Part shown: in pieces, positions 21,674-34,344 of the stretch
Layout: each line of letters opens with the position of its first letter
How positions within the stretch are numbered: position 1 is the stretch's first letter
Source: Parasponia andersonii
Taxonomy: Eukaryota > Streptophyta > Magnoliopsida > Rosales > Cannabaceae
Reading direction: 5' to 3'
Assembly: GCA_002914805.1 (NCBI GenBank)
Contig: JXTB01000430.1
Coordinates: forward strand, 1-64,000
DNA: 64,000 nt
The notes under the pieces: generated by a model
What the model was told of the DNA's origin: nothing
The model's database searches: none
Seen by the model: only the letters and a program-made list of their open reading frames with translations
Program-made: the position numbers and the translations under genes

Positions 21674-23277
21674 AACTACTATAAATCCCCTTTATAGAGT
21701 CCTTTTTTTTGTTTTTTTTTTTTGGGGGGGGGGCTTCCTCTTGTGTATTTGTTTGGAGGAAAATGAAGGATTTTAATTTTTTTAGGGAAAGAAGGAACAA
21801 GATCAAAATGATTATTTCTTCATGTTATGTCTTAATTCTGGTTTTGGTCATGGGATTCATTATTAATTGATTCACCTTTTTTTTTTCAACATAAGAGTAC
21901 ACATGAAAAAAGTGAGAACGAAAGGGATTGATTCTTTCTTTTCTATTTTAGTTTGTATTCAAATTGCATTTGATTAGTTGGATTTTCTGTGATTATTATA
22001 TTTGTATCTTCAAATCATTCCATGTGCGAAGGAAAGAAGCTACATCGACACCAGTTTAGCTTTCGTTGTTTAATGTTTTAGTATTTGGATTAGTACGGTT
22101 TGAAAGCAAGTAGATTGGTTGTTGTTCAATAAGAAAAAGATTTTATTTTTTTAAAAAAAATGGTTGCTATATTACTTGCCAGTTTGGAGAAAAACTCTAT
22201 TAAGTACGCGAAAGAAATTTTTGTGTAGAGGATTTCTCTATGCATGAATTTAAAGAAAATAGATATGAAAGAGACATTGTTTTATTTATATATACAAAAG
22301 TTTATGCATTCGTATAAACGATTCAAGTTTATGACATAAAAGTCTTAATTTTAAGTCTATATACACATAAATATGGAAACAAGCTCCGAAACTTCTGTAT
22401 ATACAGGTATCTCGTTATAATCTTAATATCGTGCTATTTAACTAAAACAAAGAAAAAGAATGCATAATTTTCTATAACAAAAAAGAATAAAGACATAAAA
22501 GAAGGTAGAAGAGGCTTTGAAGATAATAATCTATATAAGGTGGGAGAGGAGAAGGCTGAATATCGCATTGCGTTAGTAGTCTGAGTTGCTGCCACTGCCC
22601 ACCTCTGCGCGACAACGAAGAGCCAATATCACGTTGCGAACTCAACTCGCGGAGATGGGCACGTGAGGGTCACGCTCCAACTGTATGGAATGAAACGAAC
22701 GTAAGCGGTATAGCCTTTGTAATGATTTTTCAACGAGTTTTTGTTGTTCTGGAACGTAAACGTAATAAATAAATATATATATATATATATATTTTTTTTG
22801 GGCTGTGAATCATAGAACGTACCGTAAGCTTGCATTTGGTAGTTTTGGCTGCTAACCCCCCCAAATCAGCCAATGGGGAAGAGCGATAGTTGGGAAGTGG
22901 GTTGGAGAAAATTGGGTTGGCGCGTGAGGGGAGACGAAGGCAGCGAATGTGACTTTAGTAATAATGGACAAAATAAAAAAGGAAGGTAGGAACCAGAGGT
23001 TCATCACAGAACAGCGTGGACAAACGTCTTGTACAACAGGGGAGAATGGAGGACACGGACGAGGACCACGTCTCATTTAAATCTTCTTTATTCATGGGGT
23101 GAACTGCGTGAATATATCCATCTTCGTTAATTCAAATCATAATTTCAGAAAATTATTTGATTAAATTTGAATTCTGTAAAATAATATTTTAAAAATTAAT
23201 AACTTAAAATTTTTATTCTATAAAATAATATTTTAAAATTAAGAATTATTACAATAATTTAAATCTTTGCAAACTAT
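21674..23277. other. Intergenic DNA after the AT-hook gene
   Basis: A G-homopolymer of about 9 follows a T tract at 21706-21735. The GC content rises at 22560-23090 without a convincing frame. A (TA)n run lies at about 22773-22791. Confidence 0.5.
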
Positions 23278-23280
23278 TTA

Positions 23281-23673
23281 GGTAGCATTTGGTTTGGAGC
23301 AATGGGCAAAGGAATTGGATAGGGATTACTAAGGATTTATCATTCCATCGTTTGGTTTTGTTTTTAACTCGTGAAAACTCATTCCAAGAGAATAACTTTT
23401 CCATCATTATATGGAATTGTCTCTACTTAACTAAATAGGTGGAAAAGGGATTCCATTCCATATTAGATGCCCAAATTGTCCCTTATCACTAGGACTCAAA
23501 TTTTCTCACAACGTACCAGCATGTCCAAAATTTTTCCCATCCCTTGAGCTCCAGGTCTGGCTACAATGGTTCTCTTACCTGAGCTCCGGCCATAATAGTT
23601 CTCTGCCACCGCTTACATCGTTCAATGCTACTTCTATTGTGGCCATTTGGATTCCAATAGAATTTGGGTAATA

Positions 23674-23715
<42 letters not shown>

Positions 23716-24643
23716 TGCCAATCTAATAGGTTTTTTTTTTGTTAACTAAGATGATCCAACGGTTATAATGCATTTTTTTTTAATTACGATGATCCAATGG
23801 TTATAATGAAATGCATGAAAAGACGTACATCATTAATACTTTTTCTCTCTCTTACTTTTTACAATAAAAAAATGTGCATGCTAAATTTTTATTGGCTAAA
23901 TTGATACCTATCAACCAAATTGATACCTATTATTGGCCAAATTAATACCTATGCATAGATTAAAAAAAAAAAATACTTACTGGATTGGTGCCCTATATAT
24001 ATATATATATTCTCAAGAGGAGGACCAATCAAAAGCCCTTTCGAATTCATAATCAGAGCACAAAATCAAGAAACCTTAACTGCCTTTGTAATTCAGTATT
24101 CAAAGATCCAAATCTACAAATCACACATAGATGGTTCTAAGAATTAGATCTGGTTATTTATAAACTCTGCAAGAAAGAGTACGACAAGAAAATATACATG
24201 GATTTCTTGTACTTTTGGAGAAAATCTGAAATTAATTTGAGTATTTATCCAAGTTACGAAGGGAAGATGAAACTCCCATGAGCACCATGGGAAAGATGAA
24301 AAACCCCAATGTGCAGAATTAATAAACTACTATTTAGTCGTATATATTTTTAAAGGAATAATTCATATGTTTTTTTTTAAAGGAATTAGTCATAAGTTAT
24401 TTTTTAGTAATTAATAATTTTTAATACTAATTCAGTTTTTTTTTTTTCCTTTTATAATGTGTAGGAGTAATTTGGTCTATATAATGTTAATTACTTTCCA
24501 TTTTACAAACCAAATACAATAATTTTGATTTAAATACTGATTCTAAAATGTCAACCAAACAAATGAATCAATTTTCTTTTTCATTCTATTCCTATTACCA
24601 TTACCATTTTTATTCTAATTTTGCTTTACAACCAAATGCCACC
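23281..24643. mobile_element. Tourist/Harbinger-like non-autonomous element
   Basis: The ends are inverted repeats: GGTAGCATTTGGTTTG on the left, and on the right the complement of accaaatgccacc, that is GGTGGCATTTGGT. The three bases outside are TTA on the left and TAA on the right, close to the TWA duplications of PIF/Harbinger-type elements but not identical. It has no coding capacity. A (TA)n-associated mini-element sits inside (23712-23990). Confidence 0.55.
23712..23990 (+). mobile_element. (TA)n-associated mini-element, copy E
   Basis: Forward copy flanked by (TA)n at 23680-23711 and 23995-24011, nested in the Tourist-like element. The left end reads ATTGCCAATCTAATAGG and the right end TACTGGATTGGTGCC, an imperfect inverted pair. 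The stretch 'attgatacctat' is repeated three times near the right end, a local expansion not seen in other copies. Confidence 0.85.
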
Positions 24644-24646
24644 TAA

Positions 24647-26016
24647 GGGTATCTTAATTATCTTGAACAATTAAAATTTTTAATTTTATCTCCTACATTA
24701 CTAAAATGATCATTGACCCCAAAAATAAAAGTTTTGCTTCTCAAATACTCATAAGATTATGAGTTTTTCAATAATTTAATTATTAGAATGGATATATTAA
24801 GACATTCTACGTGGTAGAGAGAATAAAGATTTAAAAAACAAAAACCTAGCTCACCCTTTTCTTTTCCAATTTTGTGTGTCTAAGAAGCGGTAAAAAGATA
24901 CACTTGCACTTTCTTTTATGCCGATCATCACCTACAATCATTAGCTTTCAATATCTACCAGGCAATTAGTTGTTGAAGATGACGATTATCCTATGATATT
25001 AGATAAACGATTTTAGTCTAATTGGATTTACTTGAAAAATACTCATATTAGCTAAAACGTTTTTTTTTTCTTTTTTCTTGCAATGGATGAATACATATCC
25101 AATAATCACCATTCGCAGCTCGTATACTCAGCAGTAGGTTCCACGCGCTTATGGGACCCATAGTGTCTTTTTAATCGGCAATTGGCAACTTGCTGTACGG
25201 GGAAAAATCTAAAAGCACCTACTGAATGATTGAAAGGCAATCTTACTTAATTTAATCCCGACTTGAGTACTAAAGCCAATTACAATAATGCTCGACGGGT
25301 CAGCACACTGATATCATTCTATTTGCGGAGAATACTTGAGTAGTTGGCCCAACCCACAAAAAGGTTATTTTCGATCACACCGGTTTCTCCACTATCCAAA
25401 TCTCTAATAAACCACTATAATCGACTACTAATAGTGGCCTTTTGTCAAACATAAGAAAAAAAACACAAAATGGTTCGTGCGAAACCAATAGATTTTCAGG
25501 GGTGAAAAAAAAGCTCATATTCACTTTCCAACTTCACTGGTCTGAAAAAAAACTAAAATCAGAGAATTCATCCATGGTTAAAAAAAAATACCTTACTAGT
25601 ATTCATTCTCGAAACCGTCCTAGTTTCCGATAGAAATTTTCTCAATTTAACCTTCTATTTGATTCTAATCTGAATTAATGTTGATAAAATTAGCGATAAG
25701 CATTAAAGCACCGTGTGAGAAGGATTAGAGTCGAAGAACAGTTGCGAGACTCAAGGGAAGAATAAGACGACACAGTTTAATGACCTGAATCTAGTTCACC
25801 TAATAAGCACTATGAGAAAATTTGTTTAGAGAAGACGGACAAAAAAATAGTGGCTGATGTGTTTTGCATGTACAAAGATATTTATGTATCTAAAGACCGG
25901 GACATTTTTCCAAATATAGAATGACCGCATCCTAAACCATATGGGGATGGTTCTTGTGCAACACTCTATGTGATGCGTGCTTTCTTCTTTTTATTTATGT
26001 TTTATTGGGCTTGAAG
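24647..26016. other. AT-rich intergenic DNA
   Basis: No gene supported. The longest plus-strand frame here (25442-25633) has no recognisable features. Confidence 0.5.
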
Positions 26017-26032
26017 ATATATATATATATGT

Positions 26033-26245
26033 GTGGTTGCCAATCCAATAGGTATTTTTTTTATTTACCTATGGGTATGTATTTTTTTTTAGCCGTTGAA
26101 TCATCATCTAATCCAATGGCTATAATGAAGTGCATGAAAAGATGTGCATCATTAATGCTCTTTCTCTCTCCTACTTTTTACAATAAAAAAATGTGCATGC
26201 TAAATTTTCATCCGCCAAATTGATACCTATGCATAGGTAAAAAAA
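26033..26245 (+). mobile_element. (TA)n-associated mini-element, copy F
   Basis: Starts GGTTGCCAATCCAATAGGTA after (TA)n (26017-26030). It runs through the conserved core to 'tgatacctatgcataggt' plus poly-A, then is cut off without the terminal repeat. Confidence 0.8.
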
Positions 26246-26882
26246 AAAACCAAAGTTTTGACTTTGACTGCCGCTTGCTGCTAATAAGACACTGATGATT
26301 CTTCAACCATACAACAATATTTTCCCCTATGTTTTGATTAAGCTATTTTCCCCTATGTTTTGATTAAGCTAATGCATCGGATCAATCTGATAATATGACT
26401 CCAAAAACACCCGAGCGGCATAGATTTCTTTTTAAAGCCTTTCTACAAAGAAATTAACTACATAGACATGATTTCACTATTGCTTCCTCCCACAAATAAG
26501 AACAGTACCACAATAATAAATTGGAAAGAGAGATAAGAAGAGAGAGACATAAGGCAAAGGAACCCTGTAGAGCTTCTTTGAATTTTCAATATTATTACCC
26601 GACAAAACTGAGTTTTTAAGGCCATTTACCTACGTATTGACGCAGACAAAAACTGAAGAATATAAAGCCTTAAAAAGCACAAATTTATAATAAAATAAAA
26701 AAAAAATTAAAAAAAAAAAAAGGAAAAGAANAGAACAACTATAGCACATTTTATTCTGATATGGATCGGGATTTGGACTCTTGTATATAATCAGGTAGCA
26801 AAAAACTGTAGCACAGAAGTAAACGACAAGTTCATATAAAACAAAAAGAGAAGAAATTCTCACAACCCAATGCCAATTATCT
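26246..26882. other. Spacer and probable 3' UTR of TYW1
   Basis: No coding sequence. The stretch 'ttttcccctatgttttgattaagct' (approximately) occurs twice in tandem near 26320-26370. The single N at 26731 sits in an A-rich tract. The part next to 26883 is probably the TYW1 3' untranslated region. Confidence 0.45.
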
Positions 26883-29800
26883 CTAACCTGGTCTGGCAGG
26901 GACTTGGCTTGATCTATTGTGATGTCGCTCCTTCTTGTATCTCAATTGATCCGGATCGAACCCACCTTCCTCTGCTCCAAAGACAGCCCACGATGGCGTG
27001 GCAGCCATGTAGTCCTTACTGTCAAAAGGTCTTCCAGATGCCACCTGCATTTTTCATGTTCTGTCAGTATGGATATCCAACATTAGGTCAAAGAAAATAA
27101 AATTATTGCTGATAACAAACCAGGTCATGGAACTTTTCATAGTCTATCCACGTGAACCATTGGCCATTGATCTTAAACTTGTCGGTTTTTGCCAGGAGGA
27201 CACAACACGAGTGGGCATGCTCACATGCAACCTCATACTCCCCTTCACTTCTTAAAGCCAAGGCCTCTGAAAAAGCTTTAACATCGGCATGCCAAGGCAC
27301 ATTCTCCATTGTCAACTTTGACGTAGCAGATCTGCAGGAGATAGTTTCGGTGATTATGCAATCGGTGATTATGCAACTAATGCATTCGCATCTGATAACA
27401 AAAACTGACCCATGCCCATGCCAACCTTCCCCACAACCCAAAAAGAAAGGGAACTTACGATCCACAATATGTAACGCCTTTGATTTCGATGAAATCAGGT
27501 TTGCCAATGCTAAAGAGGTTAAAATAAGCATCTACTTCCTTTGTATTCCACCCTTTCACAAGAGTCAAGCGGTAAACTGTTCGCTGCTGTTTGTCTCTCA
27601 GAGCTTTCAAAGAATCCTAGCATTTAAATAGACAAGGCATAAAGAAAACAAAAGGGATGCTAAAAGTCTATCAATTTTGAAGATGATAAACAGTGCAAAT
27701 CTGATATCCACTAATTTACTTATTTGATTTTATGTTATGTTTTCTGCTCCCTCACTGCTGCTTCCTCAGAGGAAGCATGTGGGGTTGGACTTTTGCCCCG
27801 ATCAGACAAATAGAAAGCAGGGCTGTGGTTTCATTCTTCCCCAGTCATCCGGAAAAATGAACACCATTACATTAGATAGGAAAAGTGCCCGACTGGATAA
27901 TTTACACCACGAAAAAGGCAGAATAGTTTAGCATCTCAGGAAATAAGATCTCAGAGTTACAATTCCTGCTTTCAATGAAATGCAGTAACTAGTAATTGTA
28001 CATTGATATATTAGCTATATGCAGGAAAAAACCTCAAGGAAGAATATTGATGCCAAGAAGTATGAATTACCCTCTCTCTCTCACAGCTGTAATTTTTATT
28101 TTTTATTTTTTTCCATCAGTTACTTATCATCACTTCTGTAGTGTACATATTTCATATTAGCTCAATACCAAGAATGAGGGAGGAAAAGTACTTACAAGAA
28201 ATCTCTCCCAAAAATCCCCAAAAAGTGGCCGATCAATTGCCTTCAAGCTTTCTTTTGTTGCTGCATCAACACTTACATATAACTGCACGGTTTGAATTAA
28301 TATTAGAACAACAGGATAGATGACCCAAAAAGTAGAAAAAAAATTGCACGGGTAAGTGAACCTGGGTTATAGGCTTGAGCATTTTAATCTTTTCAGGGAA
28401 CTGTGCATTTGTAACTAGAAAAGTTGAAATCCGCCGCCGATGCAGCTCATCAACAAGTGCATTGATTTCGGGATACATAATAGGTTCACCGACAAGTGAT
28501 AAGGCACAATGCCTGGGAGAGAGACCTTCCATTAACCGTTCCAGTGTAACACCTGCAGGAGAAGATATCTCTTGTAATCACCAGAATCTGAGTATCTAGC
28601 AGGCTTGTAATACAGCCGAGGACAACGACATAACAAAACTAAAATAGGAAAAAAAAAAAAAAAAAAGCTCAGATATCATTCATTAATCATTAAACCAAGC
28701 GACCGGTTCATATAACATAATCTCGTACTAAAATTTTGGGAGTACCCGGAACCCCTTTCATTTGCTTAATCATCTTCGTGTGCTGGTCAATAGCAGAGTT
28801 CACAATTTCTAAAGGATCATCCATCTTCCACTGCCAACTCTTTCCTACAGGATTTGTGTGATGTCTCCAACAGAACACACACTTATTTGCACACGCTAAG
28901 CTGGGGGTCGCTTCCATGCACCTGTAACATTACAAGAGCATGGCATCAAGCTAAGTTCGCTGAAATATAAGAAGTATAAATCTAGAAGTTAGCTGATTTC
29001 AAGAAAGTAATACTATGTCAACTTAAATTTTACAAACAAAAGAAAAAAAAAACAAAATGGCCTCTGTTGTATATACGAATTAAGATTACCTATGACTCTC
29101 TATTCCATAAAACGAATGCTTATAGCAACCTCCTCTGCCTCTAAGTTGTGACTTTGTCCATCTACAGATTTTAACACCACTATGTGAACCAATGATTTTG
29201 TAACCCTGCAAATATCATGCCATTGCAAGATAGACAATCAGAGAATATCAAGTAAGATTCCAGAGAGAGCCCGCTTCCAAGAAAAACCGACAAATTAGAC
29301 AAACAGCCATACCTGTTTCTCCAAACTTGCCCTGATCACCGGAGTAACCATATCTTTTTTCCCATTTGAAGTCCCATTAATGCCATTAGTTTTAGACACT
29401 GCTGCTGATCTCCTGGAAGGTCCTTTACCAGCAATATCCTCAAGATCAACAATCTCCGACTCCGGGATATACTCCTCATCATCCGACTCTTCCTCGCTCT
29501 CCGCATCGCTCTCGGCACTAACCCCATTAGCCAGCACTACGCCATCTTCAACCCCATCACCCTTCAAGAGCTTGACCAATTTCCCGCCCCAAGCGTCGAA
29601 AAGCCCATCAACATCGCCCCCATCCACATCCCCTTCCCACACCGGCAACATCTCGTCGCCGCCCAACCCTCTCATCCGCTTCGACAAGTCCCTCGCCACC
29701 GCATTGAACGTGGCGCCATAGGCTCGGCTCCCGACTCCGAACACCGCGAACTTACATTTCGAAAGCAACAGGGATCCCACCCTAAAGTCCTCGGCGCTCT

Positions 29801-30182
29801 CCGCGAGCCAATCGGTGAAGAACCTCGCGTCTGGAGGCGCCTTCCCATCTTCCCAAGTGGAAGCGATGATCAAGACTAGGGTTTCTTTGGGGAGGTCCTC
29901 GGGCTCGAAGTCCTTGGCATCGACGAGGTCAAATGCGAGATTGTTGGAGGTTAGGAGGTCGAGTAAACGACGAGCTAGGGCTTTGGAGGTACCAGTCTGG
30001 GAGATGAAGAAGAGCTTGCCATTGCGAGAGGAAGAAGAAGAAGAAGAAGAGGAAGGCTTAGGGTTAGGGTTTAGGGAGATTCGGAGGTTTCTGAGGCGGC
30101 GAGATTTGTAGAGGCAATAGAAAGTGGTGGCGGAGAGAAGCGCGAGTACCGTGAGACGCGCTTGAACAGAGGTCAGGTACAT
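26883..30182 (-). CDS. TYW1: tRNA 4-demethylwyosine synthase (TYW1)
   Basis: Eight exons: 30182-29313, 29205-29090, 28921-28746, 28552-28362, 28282-28196, 27616-27459, 27331-27121, 27044-26883. All introns are GT-AG, phases close, and the product is 656 residues, near the roughly 650 of plant TYW1. Residues 9-25 form a hydrophobic N-terminal segment. A flavodoxin-like domain follows with the FMN loop S-Q-T-G-T-S-K at 61-67, then an acidic linker at about 225-255. The radical-SAM part carries C-x3-C-x2-C at 339, 343 and 346 (C-A-N-K-C-V-F-C), then G-E-P-I-M-Y-P and the W-F-T-W-I-D-Y C-terminal block. TYW1 builds the tricyclic core of wybutosine from N1-methylguanosine-37 and pyruvate in tRNA-Phe, using an iron-sulfur cluster and SAM, on the cytosolic/ER side. 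The gene looks intact. Confidence 0.95.
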
Positions 30183-31000
30183 GACGGGTATTTATATTTA
30201 CGGTCTTGCCCTTTCAGGAAAAGTGACTTGAGTGTTATGAGGTTGGAAGAGAGGAGAAGACGAAGACGAAGGCTGTTCATGTCCATGAAAGAGTGAGACT
30301 TAGTTAAGAGCATTGAAGCCTGAGAAGTGAGGAGAATGAAGGAAGACGACGGCGGGTTTAGCAATTGGAGCGAAAAGATGGTGGATTTGGAAGGCCCAAT
30401 ATCTTGGTTTTTTGGGTTTTGGGCTTTTCTTATAAGAAGAGCAAGATGTTGCCCAGAAGATATATTGGACAGTCTGAAGCTCGAAAAGAGATGACTTTGG
30501 GCTTCCGGGGAACGGTCCAACGACGGTTACGACATTGATCAACGGCTCATGATACAGAAAGATTTTTTTTTTTTCTTCCTTTTTTGGGAAGAAATACAAG
30601 GAGAGAAATTTAAGGATCTCAAAGGGGAGGGGAAAAAAGAGAAATTTTATTAATATTTTCCTCAGTTAAATCTTTATTTATATTATTTTTATTCTCCAAA
30701 ACATAATTAAGATTCTAATCCATTCACCTTTAAAATATGAGTTGTAACGGATATAGTGTATAATTTTAGAACATTATTATATATAACTAAAGTTATTCGA
30801 AATTTATTGTTCTAATAAGTGAGCTTTTTGGATATTTCACCTTTTTTATTGTTTTTTATTATGGGAATCAACGTAGTGGTTTTACGAATTTATCCTTCTA
30901 ATGTGACTTAGGTCTTGAGGAATAGGTTCTTTTGGTCATTTTAGGATTGCTAATTTGATGAAAATGGGTTTGGGTGGGTGTTATGGTGGACGGGTTTGTG
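30183..31000. promoter_or_regulatory. Upstream region of TYW1
   Basis: The first 400 bases beyond the TYW1 start are unusually GA-rich on the plus strand, that is CT-rich on the coding strand, like many plant 5' leaders. No frame here is supported. No TATA box can be chosen with confidence. Confidence 0.4.
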
Positions 31001-31049
31001 TGGGGTCTTTTAGGAATTCGGCCGGACCTTGGACCATAGTTTTTGTTGA

Positions 31050-33300
31050 GTATTCTCTCATTATTGTCTCTTTAACTTCTGTCTTTTCAACATATATATA
31101 TATATATATAATTCTTTGTTTTTCTCCATTCTTTCTTTGTTTTTCTTCAGATTCTTCTTTGTATTCTTTGTTTGATTCAGGATCTCTTAGGTTATGGGGT
31201 TTTTTTTCATTCTTTATTTAAAATTTTTGGCCTTTTCTCCTTTTGATGGCTCATTTTTTGTGTTCTTTCACTTTCTTTTTCTTTTTCTTTTTTTGACTTC
31301 CTGTTTTCTGGTATTTTCTTCCTCGATTTTGACTTAGTTGCATAGATATAGGTTTGACTATATTTTTTTTAATACAGTGGTATTTTTGTTGTTTCATTCT
31401 CTATTATAAATCGTGAAAAAAAATATATTCATGTATATATGTATATGTTTGTGTATACACTCATTAGTGGGTATTTTGTCTTTGTGTCTTTACTTTTCTA
31501 GAGTACTCTCAAAAGTTTCTCCATTTTAGACTGTTTCTTTGTATTTTTTTTTTTATCTGTCTTGCATTTTTTCTATTTTAATGATGATCTTTGTTTCAAT
31601 CTCTAATGATTTGTTCCTGTGCATTAATGATTTTAGATCTCTTTACTGTAAACTCAATTAATTCTATTTTTGATTTTTTTTTGTTATTCAGATTAAGAAA
31701 GAAAAAAGAAAAAAAAAAAGACAAATAGCAAAAAGAAAATTCGATAATAGAGTATAAAAATAAGAAAATTTTTGGTTTTATTATATTTTTGAAATTTTAG
31801 TTATATTATAAAGAGATAATACCCTATTTCTGTTGTCTACTTACCTCAGCCTTTTGTGCTTAGCAAGTTTTGATTTTCTTTTATTTTTTCGTAAATGTAT
31901 TTATGTTATTACATATCCCTCTAAAATGTTGCCACCTGTTTAATTAAGTGTTAGTTTAATACCTTTTATATATTTCTCATTGTTATTTAGTTTTTTATTA
32001 TGTACTTTAAACTTTGCTTCTTGCTGCCTTTTCTCTTACTTACAACTCTGTGAACTTAATATTCCCTTTCTTGACCATATTTACTGCTCATCTACATTCT
32101 TCTTTGCTATTCATGTAAGCTGTACTTATCTAAAAGTATATTTTAAAGCCTTCTTCTACAAATATTTCATGTATTACCAATATTTATTATGTTTTATTAT
32201 CTATCATTGTTTGTTTTTGCCTCTTTCTGCTAATTCTTGTCTATTATTCTATTGCTATCTAATGCTTAGTTTTGTGTTATTGATATATAATTTATATATT
32301 TATTTCTTTACCGTTAGATTGGATATTTTGCACTGCTGTAATGCCTTATTAAATTATACTATATATACACTTGATTATATATTGTTATATTGTCAATTAT
32401 CGTACTCTGTTTATTTTGAGTTTTCTTCGGTGAACTCTTTATTTCTTTCTTTTTACATTGGATATTATAAAATGTTGTTATGTCTTTTTCAATGTCCCTT
32501 TATTTAATATATCTCTTTCTTTTATCCTGTTATAAGTTGTTTTACTTGGTTCTTTGTACTTTCATTCTGTTTGTAGGTTAATTCTATTTCTTTGATTTTT
32601 TTCGTATATTATAAAATATTGTTACGTCTCTTTCGATATCCCTTAATCTAGTATGTCTGTTTTTTTTTGTTCTGTTATAAAATTATTCTACTTCGTCCTT
32701 TCTATTTTTACTTTGTCCATGAGCTAATTCCATTTCTTTCCTTATTAAATCCCCTTCAACTATTTTTCATCATATTTTCCTCTTATTTCATTTCTATCTT
32801 TTGTTTTTGCTTATCTTTCTTTCATTTGTCCCTTTGAACTCTTTCTCAATTATGTTTTAAAAGTCTTTACAGATTTGGCGATAACTATTTACTTCTTTAT
32901 CACGTGGAGTATTAAACATATTATCCAAAAATTACCGTAGATAATAGCTTTTATTATTGGTCTCTTATTAAAATAGAGTTTTATAATTTTTTTTTTGTTA
33001 TCTTCTAAATATCGTGAGAAGTAATTTCTAGGTTATAAATCTTTTCGTTATTTTTCCTGGACAATGAATGTTCATGCATGGTGATTAAGGCAATTACGTC
33101 CTTTTTGTCCATAATTGCATTTTTCGATCCTAAAATTATTTCTTTGATTTCTGCTCGAGTGTTATTAGTTGGTCTTTTGATTTCAACTGGTCTTGCTCTG
33201 ATAAGAATAAAAATAGTTCTCTACTGTTCATCATGGCTGAGGTTTTTGGTTGTTTATCTAGGTTTTCAAATATTATACTAGAGATATTTTGTAGGATAAA
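31050..33300. other. Long T-rich, strand-asymmetric non-coding block
   Basis: For about 2.2 kb the plus strand is strongly T-rich with few A runs. One open frame (31980-32507, 175 codons) is mostly Leu, Phe, Tyr, Cys and Ser, as expected from T-rich codons. Phrases recur: 'tttctttgattttt', 'tatattataaaatattgttacgtctctttc' (in parts) and 'gttctgttataa' appear at about 32460-32700, as a diverged tandem pair of about 150 bp. I take it as non-coding repeat-derived DNA. Confidence 0.5.
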
Positions 33301-33534
33301 ATAAATAATTTACAAAAAATTGCAAAATTATTTAAAATAAATAATTGATTTAAGCTCGAATATAACCCGATCAAGAAAACAACTATCAACGATGTGAACG
33401 TAAATAATAATTTAAGTAGAATGCATATGCTTCAATCGAAGAAGAAGATCGACTTAAGAAAAAACTAAAATAATTTAATATCTGAAATTTATCTAGCGTT
33501 TTAGAGGAGACAACCAAAATACTGTTACAAGAGG

Positions 33535-34268
33535 AGAAAGCATGGCTCAGTGCCTCTACCTAGGGAGCCCAGTTCTTCACCACCAAACCCCTCTCCTTAG
33601 TCTGCTCCAAGAACCCACCCGGAAGCAACGAATCCAAAACCGGGTCTAGCAGACTTGAAGTAGCCATGCTAATCGGACTCTACACCACCTATAAGAACTT
33701 ATGACCGCTCGTCTCCAACCCAACGACTATTTCTCTCAAATGCTCCGCCGAGAATGACCCCAAACTCCTGAAACAAAGGAACACGGTGCTTCGAATCGGT
33801 TGTGAGTCGAGCCAAGTTAGTGATTCGGTCAGTACTACTCCTTTTCCTTCTTTGGTCACAGTCAGCAGTCCGATGCAGTGAATCGGATGAGTCACACAGT
33901 CCAGGACACATAGGTCATCGAATATGGCTTTGACCGCTCTAGGCTTGAGCGACTCAAACGTGTTGAACATATCGAAGGACGGAATCGGCAGGACTCCGAG
34001 AATGTCAAGGCGTATTTTGATCTTTGAAGTTTCTGATTGGATTTCCGATGAAGGGTCGGAAAGTAGAAGAAGGCTGCTAAGGAAGCAGCCCCAGATGTGT
34101 AGAAGAGGAAATTGGAGATGTTGAGCTGAGCAGGGACAATGAGCATTTCGGCGCGGAAAAAGTCCATGACGACGGCGTGAATGGTGTCGTTTTGGGAGAT
34201 GGAATGGAGTGCTTGGAGTACAATGGGCTTGTTGTGACTGAGTCGAAGGTTATTCATTGAATGAGTAT
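33535..34268 (-). pseudogene. UDP-glycosyltransferase fragment (UGT88-like), broken
   Basis: Two minus-strand frames (about 34268-34040, then 33970-33689) give consecutive parts of a plant family-1 glycosyltransferase. The first has the 'F-Y-T-S-G-A-A-S-L-A-A' and 'Y-F-P-T-L-H-R' blocks, and a frameshift follows. The second has N-T-F-E-S-L, L-T-W-L-D-S-Q-P, V-F-L-C-F-R-S-L-G and S-G-H-K-F-L. Remnants of the E-Q-T-K-E-R-G-L-V-V-K-N-W-A-P block follow in another frame, with a stop in the place of the Gln after W-A-P, and the similarity ends at V-E-A-L-S-H near 33540. The first 80 or so residues and almost the whole sugar-donor (PSPG) box are missing, so it cannot make an enzyme. The subfamily is inferred from the central blocks. 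Confidence 0.85.
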
Positions 34269-34344
34269 TTTGGACCTTTTGTTGAGTGGGGAGTATCAGA
34301 AAAGCCATTGAAAAAAGAATAGCCCATTTCCCGGGCATATCCAT

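Noticed and set aside
22852-23076. Minus-strand frame rich in Pro and Phe
   Set aside because: Short, no intron or family evidence, only moderate GC content.
29380-30111. Ser/Pro-rich and Arg-rich plus-strand frames
   Set aside because: Antisense shadows of TYW1 exon 1.
31980-32507. 175-codon hydrophobic open frame on the plus strand
   Set aside because: Its composition (Leu, Phe, Tyr, Cys, Ser) follows from the T-rich block it lies in. It has no family motif or codon pattern.
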